NCBI GenBank assembly: GCA_964441775.1
Contig: CAYTVL010000008.1
Location: forward strand, 1 to 64,000
Length of the DNA stretch: 64,000 nt
From: SYOC01 sp964441775
GTDB taxonomy: Bacteria > Desulfobacterota > Binatia > Bin18
Direction: 5' to 3'
The notes below the pieces were generated by a model. It had not been told where the DNA came from. It worked only from the letters and a program-made list of their open reading frames with translations, and did no database searches. A program made the position numbers and the translations under genes. Of this stretch, positions 34,601-42,890 are shown one piece after another. Position 1 is the stretch's first letter; every line of letters begins with the position of its first letter.

Positions 34601-35575
34601 TTATTGGTTATGCTGGACTTGCCATTGTAGTGTGGCGAGCAACACATTGAGGCTGTGCATTTCGCTCCGTTCAGAAGGCTGCCGGCGCCAAAAATCGTGC
34701 ACGCCACTCGGGCCGCCAAGTGCGGCCAGTCCACGTTGTCCGACCTCATGGATCACCTCACCAACAGCCCAAGCCAGAGTGCGGTTCGCCCGTTGAGCGA
34801 CGAGCTTGCCTTTGGTGACAAGATGATCGTAGTGGGAATGGAGAGCAATATCGAGATCCGCAATATGCAGATTCGTGGCGGCACTGACCGCCAGCACGGG
34901 TCGCTTCCATGATTGCTGCTCATACGAGAGCGCAGCCCTCACATCGGCCATTGCTTTGCGTGCGAGCGTTTCATCGTCGGCTTTATTGACCGCGAGCACG
35001 TCGGGAATTTCCATGACGCCGGCTTTAATGAACTGCAACAAATCGCCCGAGAACGGCTGAACAACCAGCAGGATCGTATCCGCAATATGGGCGATGTCGG
35101 TCTCGCTTTGCCCGACGCCGACGGTTTCCACGATGACCACGTCGCAGAGATGACGAAGTAGAAACACGGCGGAGAACGCTTCGCGACTCAGGCCGCCCAG
35201 ACGATCGCGCGCGGCAAAGCTGCGAATGTAGACCAGGTCATGCTGAGGAACCTGCATGCGCCCTCGGTCGCCGAGAATGGCGCCGCCGGATACTTTACTC
35301 GATGGGTCTACGGCAACAACAGCCGTGCGTCGATTTTTGTGCGCGGCGATTTCGAGTAATCGAGCGATGAGCGAGCTTTTGCCGACCCCCGGAGGACCAG
35401 TAATGCCGACCACCTGAGCTGACGCAGGGCGGGAGGCCAGTTCATCAAGCAGCGCAAGCGCCTGTGCTTGGCGAACGGGGCGGCGGTCCTCGAGCAAATT
35501 CAACGCCGCGGCGATGGATTTGCGCTCGAAGTGGAGAAGAGCGGGAAGGGCGATAGAAGGGCGAGCCGTAGTCAT
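34601..35575 (-). CDS. meaB: MeaB/ArgK-type GTPase chaperone of acyl-CoA mutase
   Basis: A 324-residue G3E GTPase of the MeaB family that protects and reloads adenosylcobalamin-dependent acyl-CoA mutases. Walker A is GPPGVGKSS (60-68), followed by VVAVDPSSKVSGGAILGDR, the switch region VIVETVGVGQSETDI, and NKAD as the base-specificity motif. The C-terminal LAWAVGEVIHEVG helical arm is present. It is encoded with the mutase and epimerase on the minus strand, separated from the mutase only by a DUF2442/DUF4160 pair. This fits its expected partner, the ethylmalonyl/methylmalonyl-CoA mutase at 36301-38277. Confidence 0.9.
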   Translation of the reverse strand: MTTARPSIALPALLHFERKSIAAALNLLEDRRPVRQAQALALLDELASRPASAQVVGITGPPGVGKSSLIARLLEIAAHKNRRTAVVAVDPSSKVSGGAILGDRGRMQVPQHDLVYIRSFAARDRLGGLSREAFSAVFLLRHLCDVVIVETVGVGQSETDIAHIADTILLVVQPFSGDLLQFIKAGVMEIPDVLAVNKADDETLARKAMADVRAALSYEQQSWKRPVLAVSAATNLHIADLDIALHSHYDHLVTKGKLVAQRANRTLAWAVGEVIHEVGQRGLAALGGPSGVHDFWRRQPSERSEMHSLNVLLATLQWQVQHNQ

Positions 35576-35653
35576 GAGGAAAACAGCCCAATAGAGCTGA
35601 GTTGGCGTTGTAGGGAACTGCTTAAAAGCGTAGAATACTCTGTTCCGAAAAAA

Positions 35654-36040
35654 TTATTTCGCTGCCGGCGCTTCTCGTGGCGACTTGTGCTTTTTCGACT
35701 TGGTGACAGCGGTTCGCAATTGAGTGGGGCGAGGCGTCTGACGGGAGGTTCGCTCATCAAGCCATTTCTTGAACGAGTTTTGAGTCTCACCCGAAGGCTT
35801 GCCAGCGATGAGTCCTTCCACGCTAATATCCTCGTCAATGTCCTCCCAATGGACGCCGTGGCCTCTCCCAATTAACCTCCAGTTGCGGCGTTCTTTCATC
35901 GTTGCATGAAACAGTCTGGGAAACCAAGCGAGCGGCGCAGAGATTGTGCGGCCATCACTCAAGTCGACGCTGAGTGTATCCTCCGTTACGGTGACGCGCT
36001 CGGCTGTGGGAATAACCATATTAATCGCCGAAGTAGTCAT
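35654..36040 (-). CDS. DUF2442 family protein
   Basis: A 128-residue protein with the DUF2442 core VTVTEDTLSVDLSDGRTISAPLAWFPRLF and WRLIGRGHGVHWEDIDEDISVEGLI in the first about 85 residues. A lysine/arginine-rich C-terminal extension (TPRPTQLRTAVTKSKKHK) is longer than usual. DUF2442 genes commonly pair with DUF4160 genes in a toxin-antitoxin-like arrangement, as here (20-base overlap with the preceding gene). The function is not established. The pair sits inside the mutase/meaB run, so it may be carried along with it or have inserted there. Confidence 0.8.
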   Translation of the reverse strand: MTTSAINMVIPTAERVTVTEDTLSVDLSDGRTISAPLAWFPRLFHATMKERRNWRLIGRGHGVHWEDIDEDISVEGLIAGKPSGETQNSFKKWLDERTSRQTPRPTQLRTAVTKSKKHKSPREAPAAK

Positions 36041-36257
36041 GCCATGCCTTGATCAATTCCTGCTGATGCTCTTCCAGAAGTTTTTGAATGCGTCCGAGTT
36101 CTGCCCGAGCAAATCCCCTATTACTTTGTAGCCGGATTGGTTCCAACCAGAACTTTACCACATTGTCATCACGCTCAACATGCATGTGTGGGGGTTCTTC
36201 ACGATCTCCGGCATAGAAGAAGAAACGATACGGACCGACTCGCAGAGCAGTGGGCAT
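36021..36257 (-). CDS. DUF4160 family protein
   Basis: A 78-residue protein matching DUF4160 along its whole length: MPTALRVGPYRFFFYAGDR, EPPHMHVERDD, KFWLEPIRLQSNRGFARAELGRIQKLLEEHQQELIKAW. The EPPHxHV motif is the family hallmark. It is the upstream member of a DUF4160-DUF2442 pair with overlapping ends. Usually described as toxin-antitoxin-like; no activity is proven. Confidence 0.83.
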   Translation of the reverse strand: MPTALRVGPYRFFFYAGDREEPPHMHVERDDNVVKFWLEPIRLQSNRGFARAELGRIQKLLEEHQQELIKAWHDYFGD

Positions 36258-36300
36258 TGTTCCTCAAGCTTGACTGCCTTGCTTGTGAAGGTGTCCCTTC

Positions 36301-38277
36301 CTACCCGTGCGCCGCTTCCGCGACCTCCACCATATCCGAGAGAATCTTGATCATCTCAAAATCTTTCGGCGTGTAGACGCGTGCGACACCGGCCGTCCGT
36401 AATACCGCAGCGTCGTCTTCCGGAATAATGCCGCCGACAACGACCGGCACGTCGCCAAGTCCTTCGTTCTGTAAGCCTTGCAGCACTTCCGGCACGAGAC
36501 GCAGGTGCGAGCCGGAAAGAATGCTGAGCCCGATCAAATGAACGCCCTCGTCACGGGCGCTGGCGATGATTTGTTCAGGCGTGAGACGAATACCTTCGTA
36601 TACGACTTCCATGCCGGCGTCGCGGCACCAGACCGCAATCTGCTCGGCGCCGTTGGAGTGCCCATCCAGCCCAGGCTTGCCGATCAGCACTTTGAGTGGA
36701 CGGCCTAACGTGTCAACCGACTTGCGCACACGAGTCCGCACGGTTTCCAACCCCTCAGCAACCGATCCCTCAACGCTGCGAGCCGCTGCAGCTCCGGCGA
36801 TTCCAGTGGGGGCGCGGAACTCGCCAAAGACTTCTCGTAGTGTCTGCGCCCATTCCCCGGTAGTTACTCCCGCTTGGGCGCAACGAATGGACACCGGCAT
36901 GATGTTGGCGTTGCTCTTTGCGGTATCTCGTAAAGCGGTCAGCGCAGCCGCAACTTCCGCTTGATTTCGTTGCGCACGGAACGCAACCAGGCGCGCGAGC
37001 TGCTCACGCTCGGCTTCTTCATCCACTTTCAATATGGCGGACGAATCGCCGGTGTAGAGCGGCGACGGCGCGGTTTCGGTGAACTTATTAACGCCAATTA
37101 CCACATGCTCGCCAGCGTTAATGCGTCGCACCCGCTCCGTATGGCTGGCGACGAGCTGCTCCTTGACATAATCAAGCGCAGATACGACCCCGCCTAATTC
37201 CTGCACGCGTTGCGCTTCGGCCCATGCCGCTTCTTTGATCGCCGAAGTTTTAGCTTCAATGACTTTGCTGCCCTCAAAAATATCTCCATATTCCAGCATG
37301 TCCGTCTCATACGCGAGGATTTGCTGAATGCGAAGACTCCATTGTTGGTCCCACGGTCGCGGCAGGCCCAGCGCCTCGTTCCAGGTCGGCAGTTGCAGGG
37401 CTCGACAGCGCGCCTCTTTGCTCAAAGTCACACCTAGTGCTTCAAGCACGATGCGCGGAACATTATTCTCCGGCTGGGCCTCGGTGAGTCCCAGAGAATT
37501 GACCTGGACTCCGTAGCGAAAGCGGCGCAGTTTGGGATCGGCAATACCATAACGATCACGCGTCAGCTCATCCCACAATTGGCCAAAGGCGCGCAGCTTG
37601 CAAATCTCCTCAATAAACCTGATGCCAGAGTTGACAAAAAAACTGATGCGCCCTACGGCTTCGGCGAACTCTGCTGCGCTTAACTCACCGGAAGTGCGGA
37701 CGGTATCCAGCACGGCAATCGCCGTGCAGAGCGTAAAGGCGATTTCTTGCACCGGCGTCGCCCCGGCTTCTTGTAGATGGTAAGAGCAGACGTTGATCGG
37801 GTTCCACTTAGGGACATTGGCTACACTATAAGTGATCGTATCACGGATGAGACGGAGACTCGGCTCGGGCGGAAAGATATAGGTGCCGCGCGAGAGATAT
37901 TCCTTGACGATATCATTCTGCGTGGTGCCCTGGAGCACTTTCGCGGCAACGCCTTGTTGTTCAGCCGTGGCGATATATAGGGCCAACAGCCACGCCGCCG
38001 TGCCGTTGATGGTCATCGATGTGTTCATGCGATCAAGCGGAATCCCCTCGAAGAGCGTTTGCATGTCGCCGATGTGACCGATAGGCACGCCGACCTTACC
38101 GACCTCTCCTCGCGCTAACTGGTGGTCGCTGTCGTAACCAGTCTGTGTCGGCAGATCAAACGCAACGGACAGCCCGGTTTGCCCTTTGCTGAGGTTGAGG
38201 CGATAGAGTTCGTTACTAGCCTTCGCGGTCGAATGGCCGGAGTAGGTGCGCATGACCCAGGGGGCGTCTTTTTTCAT
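36301..38277 (-). CDS. ecm: Adenosylcobalamin-dependent acyl-CoA mutase, ethylmalonyl-CoA mutase (MeaA/Ecm)-like
   Basis: A 658-residue single-chain mutase with catalytic barrel and C-terminal B12 domain. The N-terminus reads WVMRTYSGHSTAKASNELYR and GLSVAFDLPTQTGYDSDH, then MNTSMTINGTAAWLLALY. The later QVNSLGLTEAQPENNVPR and LGLPRPWDQQW stretches follow MeaA/Ecm proteins closely, from memory of that family. The cobalamin motif is DGHSNG, with axial H540. It rearranges ethylmalonyl-CoA to methylsuccinyl-CoA (Ecm) or methylmalonyl-CoA to succinyl-CoA (Mcm); the Ecm assignment rests on overall resemblance plus Mcd, Mch and a CitE-like lyase nearby. It starts 18 bases after the epimerase stop, as part of an operon. 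Confidence 0.82.
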   Translation of the reverse strand: MKKDAPWVMRTYSGHSTAKASNELYRLNLSKGQTGLSVAFDLPTQTGYDSDHQLARGEVGKVGVPIGHIGDMQTLFEGIPLDRMNTSMTINGTAAWLLALYIATAEQQGVAAKVLQGTTQNDIVKEYLSRGTYIFPPEPSLRLIRDTITYSVANVPKWNPINVCSYHLQEAGATPVQEIAFTLCTAIAVLDTVRTSGELSAAEFAEAVGRISFFVNSGIRFIEEICKLRAFGQLWDELTRDRYGIADPKLRRFRYGVQVNSLGLTEAQPENNVPRIVLEALGVTLSKEARCRALQLPTWNEALGLPRPWDQQWSLRIQQILAYETDMLEYGDIFEGSKVIEAKTSAIKEAAWAEAQRVQELGGVVSALDYVKEQLVASHTERVRRINAGEHVVIGVNKFTETAPSPLYTGDSSAILKVDEEAEREQLARLVAFRAQRNQAEVAAALTALRDTAKSNANIMPVSIRCAQAGVTTGEWAQTLREVFGEFRAPTGIAGAAAARSVEGSVAEGLETVRTRVRKSVDTLGRPLKVLIGKPGLDGHSNGAEQIAVWCRDAGMEVVYEGIRLTPEQIIASARDEGVHLIGLSILSGSHLRLVPEVLQGLQNEGLGDVPVVVGGIIPEDDAAVLRTAGVARVYTPKDFEMIKILSDMVEVAEAAHG

Positions 38278-38295
38278 GACTGTCGATCCTTATTG

Positions 38296-39138
38296 CTACC
38301 GTCGCGAGATCAGTTGCAATAGCACACCGTGCGTATGTTTGGGGCTGATGAAGGCGATATCACCACTGGTAGGAGATTTGACCACGTTCGCCTTGATCCC
38401 TTTTTCCGCAAGCGCCTGGACCGCGCCGGACAGATAATCAACGTCGAGCGACAGGAGATACATGCCCTCCCCACTCTTGCCGATAAACTGTCCAATCGGA
38501 CTTTTCTCGCCAAGCGGCTCAACCATCTCAATTTTCGCATCGCTGATCGGCAGAAACGTGTTGCGAATTCCCAAGGCAGATACATCTTGCGCGGGCCCTT
38601 CACGCATGAGACCGAAGTTCTTCTGGTAAGTCGCAACGGCGGCTTCGAGATCTTTGACCGCGATGACTACGTGGTCAAGTCGTTTGGTTGTAAAGCGACG
38701 ATCACGGGCTTCGCCGAGCAAAGAAGCGTGTTCGCTGTGATCCACGGGTTGGGCATATTCGACCAGCACGCTGCAACACGCCTGCGGATGGAGAAAGGCG
38801 ATGACACCGGCCAAACCGGGGCGCGGTTTCTGATCAATGACGCGCAACCCCTTGTCTTTCGCGCCTTGCAGCTCGGTTTCAACATTGTCCGTCTCAAAAC
38901 AAAGATGGTGGAGTCCGCCGCCTTTGTTTTCCAGGAAGCGGGCGACCCCGGAGTCCGACGTGATCGGTTCGAGCAGCTCAATTTCACTCTCGCCGACGGG
39001 CAGCAGCGCTGCGCGCACACCTTGATCTTGCACGGTCGCCATTTTTCCTAACGGCAAGCCCAGGGTGTCTTTGTAAAATTTGAACGCTTCTTCGAGGTTG
39101 CGAACGACAATGCCGATGTGATGAATCTTTTTTAGCAT
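38296..39138 (-). CDS. Tandem VOC protein, methylmalonyl/ethylmalonyl-CoA epimerase fused to a degenerate second unit
   Basis: At 280 residues this is about twice the length of normal methylmalonyl-CoA epimerases. Residues 1-135 form a full epimerase: HHIGIVV (H7), EIELLEPI (E54 region), LHHLCFET (H78) and SVLVEYAQ (E127). Residues 152-280 repeat the fold (LDHVVIAV with H156; AKIEMVEPLGEKSPI), but the second His position reads MYLLSLD and the final Glu position reads VLLQL. The second unit therefore appears to lack part of the metal site. It probably racemises the CoA ester feeding the mutase, 18 bases upstream of which it ends. The second domain may be structural or bind another ligand. Confidence 0.82.
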   Translation of the reverse strand: MLKKIHHIGIVVRNLEEAFKFYKDTLGLPLGKMATVQDQGVRAALLPVGESEIELLEPITSDSGVARFLENKGGGLHHLCFETDNVETELQGAKDKGLRVIDQKPRPGLAGVIAFLHPQACCSVLVEYAQPVDHSEHASLLGEARDRRFTTKRLDHVVIAVKDLEAAVATYQKNFGLMREGPAQDVSALGIRNTFLPISDAKIEMVEPLGEKSPIGQFIGKSGEGMYLLSLDVDYLSGAVQALAEKGIKANVVKSPTSGDIAFISPKHTHGVLLQLISRR

Positions 39139-39174
39139 GAGAGCCTCTGCTTCCTTATTAACCGAACAAGAGCA

Positions 39175-39233
39175 TCAAGGACCGGGCAACAGGCACCAGA
39201 AAGGAAAACTAAACCCCGATGCCTGATGCCTGC
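39175..39233. repeat. Short-word repeat (GCAACAGGCA / TGCCTGATGCCTGC)
   Basis: CCGGGCAACAGGCACC on the left and CCGATGCCTGATGCCTGCC on the right form a weak inverted pair between the CitE-like and epimerase genes. Weaker than the other members of this repeat class. Confidence 0.45.
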
Positions 39234-40271
39234 CTACCCAATCCGCTTCATCTGCTCCAGAATGTCATAACCAGTGATCGACTTGCTCTTTGCGGCCTGC
39301 TCAGCGAGGTAGGCTGAACTGACCGTGCCTGCTTGCACGGCCTTGGCAAGATCCATCAGGGCGATTTTGATCGTCGCTTCGTCGATCATTTCGCCGGTCT
39401 CTGGGTCTGGCATCGAGCCGCCGCCTTTGACATGATACAGGTCAAGTACACGTTTAGCGTAGTTCACCTGCGAGTTGTTGGGCGTGTAGCATTCGTTGGC
39501 AATGGCGGCTTGTTGTGGGTGAATGACCCAGGTGCCGTCCATGCCCAGGTTCGCGGCCCCGACGTTCTTGTCGCGTAGCCCGGCCTCGATTTCCGCCACT
39601 TTCTCCGGGCCATCGTCTTTACGCCAGAGCGGCAGGTACACATTGTCAACCGCATGCAAACCGGCGGCTTTAGCGGCGACCACAACAGCTTGCTTGGAGT
39701 AGAGGAAGTTGATGTTCTGATTTTTTACGACTTCGCGAATGCCGAGCGTAGCGGCAAAGTCGGCGATGCCAAAGATGAGCCCGGCCATGCGACTCGACGC
39801 TGTGGCGATATCGTAGGCTTTGACAATCGCTTGGGGGATTTCAATCAGCGACTCGATTTGGACATGCGTTTTCCAGCCAGCCTGCTTTTCTAAATTGTCA
39901 AGCAAGCTGGAAACGTACTTAATGTCATCAGGCCCGTGCACTTTCGGGAGGATGATGCCGTGAAATTTATCCGGGGCGCCGAGCACGATGGCTTCGAGGT
40001 CGCCCAAGAAAAATTCCGAGCGGATGTTGTTGGGGCGGACGGTGATGACTTTCTTGCCGAAGTCTAAGGTGTTGAGCGCTTCGACCACGCATTGACGACT
40101 CTTGGGCCCTTTGAACTCGTAGGGGCAAGCGTCTTCAAAATCCATCATGACATGGTCGACCGGCGATTTCACCGGGTCCGCCGCATTTTGATGCAACTTC
40201 ATGCTGTGCCCGGGATAGGTCATCTCCGTGCGGGGAATCACAAAACGCTTGCCGTCATCGAGAACGAACAT
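39234..40271 (-). CDS. CitE-like lyase, probable malyl-CoA/beta-methylmalyl-CoA lyase
   Basis: A 345-residue HpcH/HpaI-CitE family TIM barrel. Metal and CoA landmarks are MMDFEDACP (D44/E46/D47), ITVRPNN, ILPKVHGPDDI, QIESLIEIPQA (catalytic Glu/Arg region) and LIFGIADFAATLGI (Asp ligand). The C-terminal GMDGTWVIHPQQAAIANECYTP segment matches CoA-ester lyases. Role inferred from context: cleaving methylmalyl-CoA to glyoxylate and propionyl-CoA, and/or malyl-CoA to glyoxylate and acetyl-CoA, the last steps of the ethylmalonyl-CoA route. The sequence is diverged from textbook Mcl1 (DFEDACP instead of DLEDSV), so other beta-hydroxyacyl-CoA substrates are possible. Confidence 0.75.
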   Translation of the reverse strand: MFVLDDGKRFVIPRTEMTYPGHSMKLHQNAADPVKSPVDHVMMDFEDACPYEFKGPKSRQCVVEALNTLDFGKKVITVRPNNIRSEFFLGDLEAIVLGAPDKFHGIILPKVHGPDDIKYVSSLLDNLEKQAGWKTHVQIESLIEIPQAIVKAYDIATASSRMAGLIFGIADFAATLGIREVVKNQNINFLYSKQAVVVAAKAAGLHAVDNVYLPLWRKDDGPEKVAEIEAGLRDKNVGAANLGMDGTWVIHPQQAAIANECYTPNNSQVNYAKRVLDLYHVKGGGSMPDPETGEMIDEATIKIALMDLAKAVQAGTVSSAYLAEQAAKSKSITGYDILEQMKRIG

Positions 40272-40294
40272 AACTCTCCTCCTACTTTCGATTG

Positions 40295-40440
40295 AGTCAT
40301 CGGGTCATCAAGGACAATTGAACCATTGCGTCATCGGATCATTGCATCATTGAAGACGAAGGAGGGCCAAGTTCTCAATGGCAATGACTCAATGGCAAAA
40401 TGGCTCAATGACTCAATGCTGTCCAGAGCCCAGGCTTTTA
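40295..40440. repeat. Short-word repeat tract (TCAATGACTCAATG family)
   Basis: The tract has ATCATTGCATCATTGAAG and ATTGCGTCATCGGATCATTG on one side and CTCAATGGCAATGACTC, CAATGGCAAAATGGCTC and TCAATGACTCAATGC on the other, giving inverted and direct copies of CAATGACT/CATTG words. It fills most of the gap between the divergent CitE-like and Mcd genes; the promoters of both must lie in or beside it. Confidence 0.62.
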
Positions 40441-40531
40441 CCAGATTCAGCTTGATGACCCAACCCTCCTAGCTCAGAAAACAGGGGAATGGTAGAAATT
40501 TTCCCTCACACCGCCGAATGAGGAGACCTGT

Positions 40532-42169
40532 ATGACCGACACGCTACAGCAGACCACGACGATCGTCGATGCACTTCAGAGCGTCCGCGACAAAGCTTTG
40601 GAGCATGGCCGCACCGTGACCCAAGGCGGAAAAGGTATTGACGATCACCAAGTACATGCCGAACGACTAGCCTATCTTTCCACCGAAGTGGAGGCAGCGC
40701 GCGCACTCCTCGCGTATGCGCAAGCGGCGAGTACGCAGGGAGAAGTGCACCTCGGCAACATGGCGTTGGGGTTCAGCGCAGAGATCGGCCAAAAATTGCT
40801 GGGGCAAGCGGACGTTCACCAGTCCGATTTTGGCTTTACCGATGGATTCTTGGCCGAAACGTTGGGGCGAGCAGATGTCAAAGCGGCCATCCGCGACGGT
40901 GCGCATGAAAGCCGCTTTCGTAAACTCGGCCAAGCTGTTATCGCCACTCGCGGCGTGAACAATTCCTGGCTGGACAGCGACCTCGCGCTGATGACGCGTG
41001 ATTCGGTGCGTCAATTTGCTCGTGCGGAAGTGTCTCCTGTGGCGGAACGGGTACATCGCCATGACGAACTGATTCCTGAATCTATTATCAAACAGATGGC
41101 GGAGTTAGGATTTTTTGGCATGTCGGTGCCGGAAGAATACGGCGGCGGCGGCATGGGCAACCTGGCCATGATTATTACGACCGAGGAACTTTCCGCCGCC
41201 TCGCTTGGTGTTGCCGGCAGCTTGATTACCCGGCCAGAGATTTTGACCAAAGCGTTATTGCGCGGAGGCACGGAAGCGCAAAAGCAACAGTGGCTGCCGC
41301 CGATCGCGGCTGGTCAGCTCATGGTGGCTATTTCCGTGACTGAGCCGGACACCGGTTCGGACGTGGCGTCGGTGGCGTGTAAAGCCGAACCAGCCACGGT
41401 TGGCGGGAAACAAGGCTACCTTATCAATGGCGCTAAAGCGTGGTGCACCTTTGCCGGGCGCGCCAACATCATCGCGCTGCTGGCGCGCACGAACCAAGAC
41501 CCAAAGTCCGGCGCGCGTGGGCTGTCGTTGTTTATCGTCGAGAAGGATCAGTTTCCCGGGCACGAATTTGAGATGAAACAGGCGACAGGCGGCATGCTGC
41601 ACGGCAAAGCGATCCCGACTTTAGGCTATCGCGGCATGCACTCGTACGTGCTGAGTTTCGATAATTATTTTGTTCCCGCTGAAAATCTGGTTGGCGAAGC
41701 TGGCGGTCTGCATAAGGGATTTTATTTACAAATGGCGGGTTTTGCCGCCGGGCGGCTACAAACCGGAGGACGAGCTACCGGCTTGGCGCAGGCCGCTTTA
41801 GAAGTGAGTGCGATCTACGCTGGCGAACGCAAGCAATTCGGCAACGCACTGGGAGATTTTCAACTTACGCAATACAAACTCGGTCGCATGGCGGCGCATA
41901 TTGCCGCTGCCCGTCAACTGACTTATGCCGCCGCGCCAGCGATGGATAAAGACGAGGCCGCAACCGTTACTGCGGCAATGGCCAAGCTGCTTGCTTGTGA
42001 TGTCGCGGTGTGGGTGACCCAAGAAGGACAATTGATCCACGGCGGCTGGGGCTACGGTGAGGAGTACGCCATTTCCCGCTACGTGGTCGATGCGCTGGTT
42101 TTGCCGATTTTTGAAGGCGTCAAGCCGATTCTGGAGTTGAAGGTGATTGCGCGAACGTTGCTGGCGTGA
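40532..42169 (+). CDS. mcd: (2S)-methylsuccinyl-CoA dehydrogenase-like acyl-CoA dehydrogenase
   Basis: A 545-residue acyl-CoA dehydrogenase with an N-terminal extension of about 150 residues ahead of the usual fold, a hallmark of methylsuccinyl-CoA dehydrogenase (Mcd) of the ethylmalonyl-CoA pathway. The core starts near LMTRDSVRQFARAEVSPVAE. Then come the flavin/substrate segments VPEEYGGGGMGNLAMIITTEEL, ISVTEPDTGSDVAS, AKAWCTFAGRAN and RKQFGNALGDFQLTQYKL, and the closing QLIHGGWGYGEEYAISRYVVDA. It oxidises methylsuccinyl-CoA to mesaconyl-CoA using FAD and ETF. Start at 40532 behind GAGGAG. It is divergent from the CitE-like/epimerase/mutase operon. Confidence 0.83.
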   Translation: MTDTLQQTTTIVDALQSVRDKALEHGRTVTQGGKGIDDHQVHAERLAYLSTEVEAARALLAYAQAASTQGEVHLGNMALGFSAEIGQKLLGQADVHQSDFGFTDGFLAETLGRADVKAAIRDGAHESRFRKLGQAVIATRGVNNSWLDSDLALMTRDSVRQFARAEVSPVAERVHRHDELIPESIIKQMAELGFFGMSVPEEYGGGGMGNLAMIITTEELSAASLGVAGSLITRPEILTKALLRGGTEAQKQQWLPPIAAGQLMVAISVTEPDTGSDVASVACKAEPATVGGKQGYLINGAKAWCTFAGRANIIALLARTNQDPKSGARGLSLFIVEKDQFPGHEFEMKQATGGMLHGKAIPTLGYRGMHSYVLSFDNYFVPAENLVGEAGGLHKGFYLQMAGFAAGRLQTGGRATGLAQAALEVSAIYAGERKQFGNALGDFQLTQYKLGRMAAHIAAARQLTYAAAPAMDKDEAATVTAAMAKLLACDVAVWVTQEGQLIHGGWGYGEEYAISRYVVDALVLPIFEGVKPILELKVIARTLLA

Positions 42170-42184
42170 AAAGGGAGTTGGCTC

Positions 42185-42571
42185 TCAGTTTATAGCTTTG
42201 AACGACAGCGGTTTGATAAGCACCTTTCCGCCTTCTACGATTTGCATGGTCAGTTCATAGCCGTAGAGGAGAGCCATTCCAACAAGAGGCGCAACATCAA
42301 CTTCATCTACGGAAATGCGGCGTGGGTTGCCATCCCACATCGTTGTTGCCTCGTAGATATCGAACACGCTCTCATTGCCGTCCGCCAACAGTGCCCGTCC
42401 ACGCCGGCGCCATGGTAATCCGAGAGCGGCAATAATATCCGAAGGTAATGTCAGCGAGCCATCGAACCCAGTGTCAATCACGGCCTGAATTTCCCGTACC
42501 TGGCCTGTTGGTCCACGCACGGTCAGGGTGATCACTGCCTCTCTTGCGTTAGTAACAACGCCCGTGATCAT
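42185..42571 (-). CDS. Retropepsin-like (clan AA) aspartic protease domain protein
   Basis: A 128-residue protein with the clan AA motif VIDTGFDGSLTLP (D33) near the N-terminus and LALGLPWRRRGRALLADGNE and PLVGMALLYGYELTMQI downstream, matching the small aspartyl-protease-like family found in many soil bacteria. Its ATG (42571-42569) overlaps the TGA of the upstream 91-residue gene as ATGA, so the two form a pair; the longer upstream open frame is not needed. It may process or bind its partner; this is inferred from pairing only. Confidence 0.78.
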   Translation of the reverse strand: MITGVVTNAREAVITLTVRGPTGQVREIQAVIDTGFDGSLTLPSDIIAALGLPWRRRGRALLADGNESVFDIYEATTMWDGNPRRISVDEVDVAPLVGMALLYGYELTMQIVEGGKVLIKPLSFKAIN

Positions 42572-42843
42572 GTTGTTATTGACTGGCCACGTGGGCCGAA
42601 TCGTCGAACATAGCGAGAGCCCACTCGCACCAACCACATTTGCGCCTGGGGACATCGCGCTAAAAGACGGTCTGATGCGGCGAGTTCGTCCCTATCAACT
42701 TCATACGCTCCAGTGTCGAGATCAATTACGACGAATTTCCCCTCGTCCTCGGCTCTGAGGTGGGGGGAAATCTTGTGTTCATAGATTTCATCTCCACGGC
42801 GCGCGAACTCTTCTTTGTCGTAATGCGGTTGCGGAGTAGACAT
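42568..42843 (-). CDS. Conserved small protein paired with the retropepsin
   Basis: A 91-residue protein starting MSTPQPHYDKEEFARRGDE behind AGGAGACGA. The middle reads GKFVVIDLDTGAYEVDRDELAAS, and the C-terminus QMWLVRVGSRYVRRFGP. Genes of this kind precede retropepsin-like genes in other bacteria (from memory), which suggests a toxin-antitoxin-like or processing pair. No known catalytic motif is visible. The start at 42843 is chosen over an in-frame ATG 17 codons upstream because of the ribosome site. Confidence 0.68.
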   Translation of the reverse strand: MSTPQPHYDKEEFARRGDEIYEHKISPHLRAEDEGKFVVIDLDTGAYEVDRDELAASDRLLARCPQAQMWLVRVGSRYVRRFGPRGQSITT

Positions 42844-42890
42844 ATTCGTCTCCTGTCCGATTAGAAGAAGGAACTCAATCCTCTGCTCCT

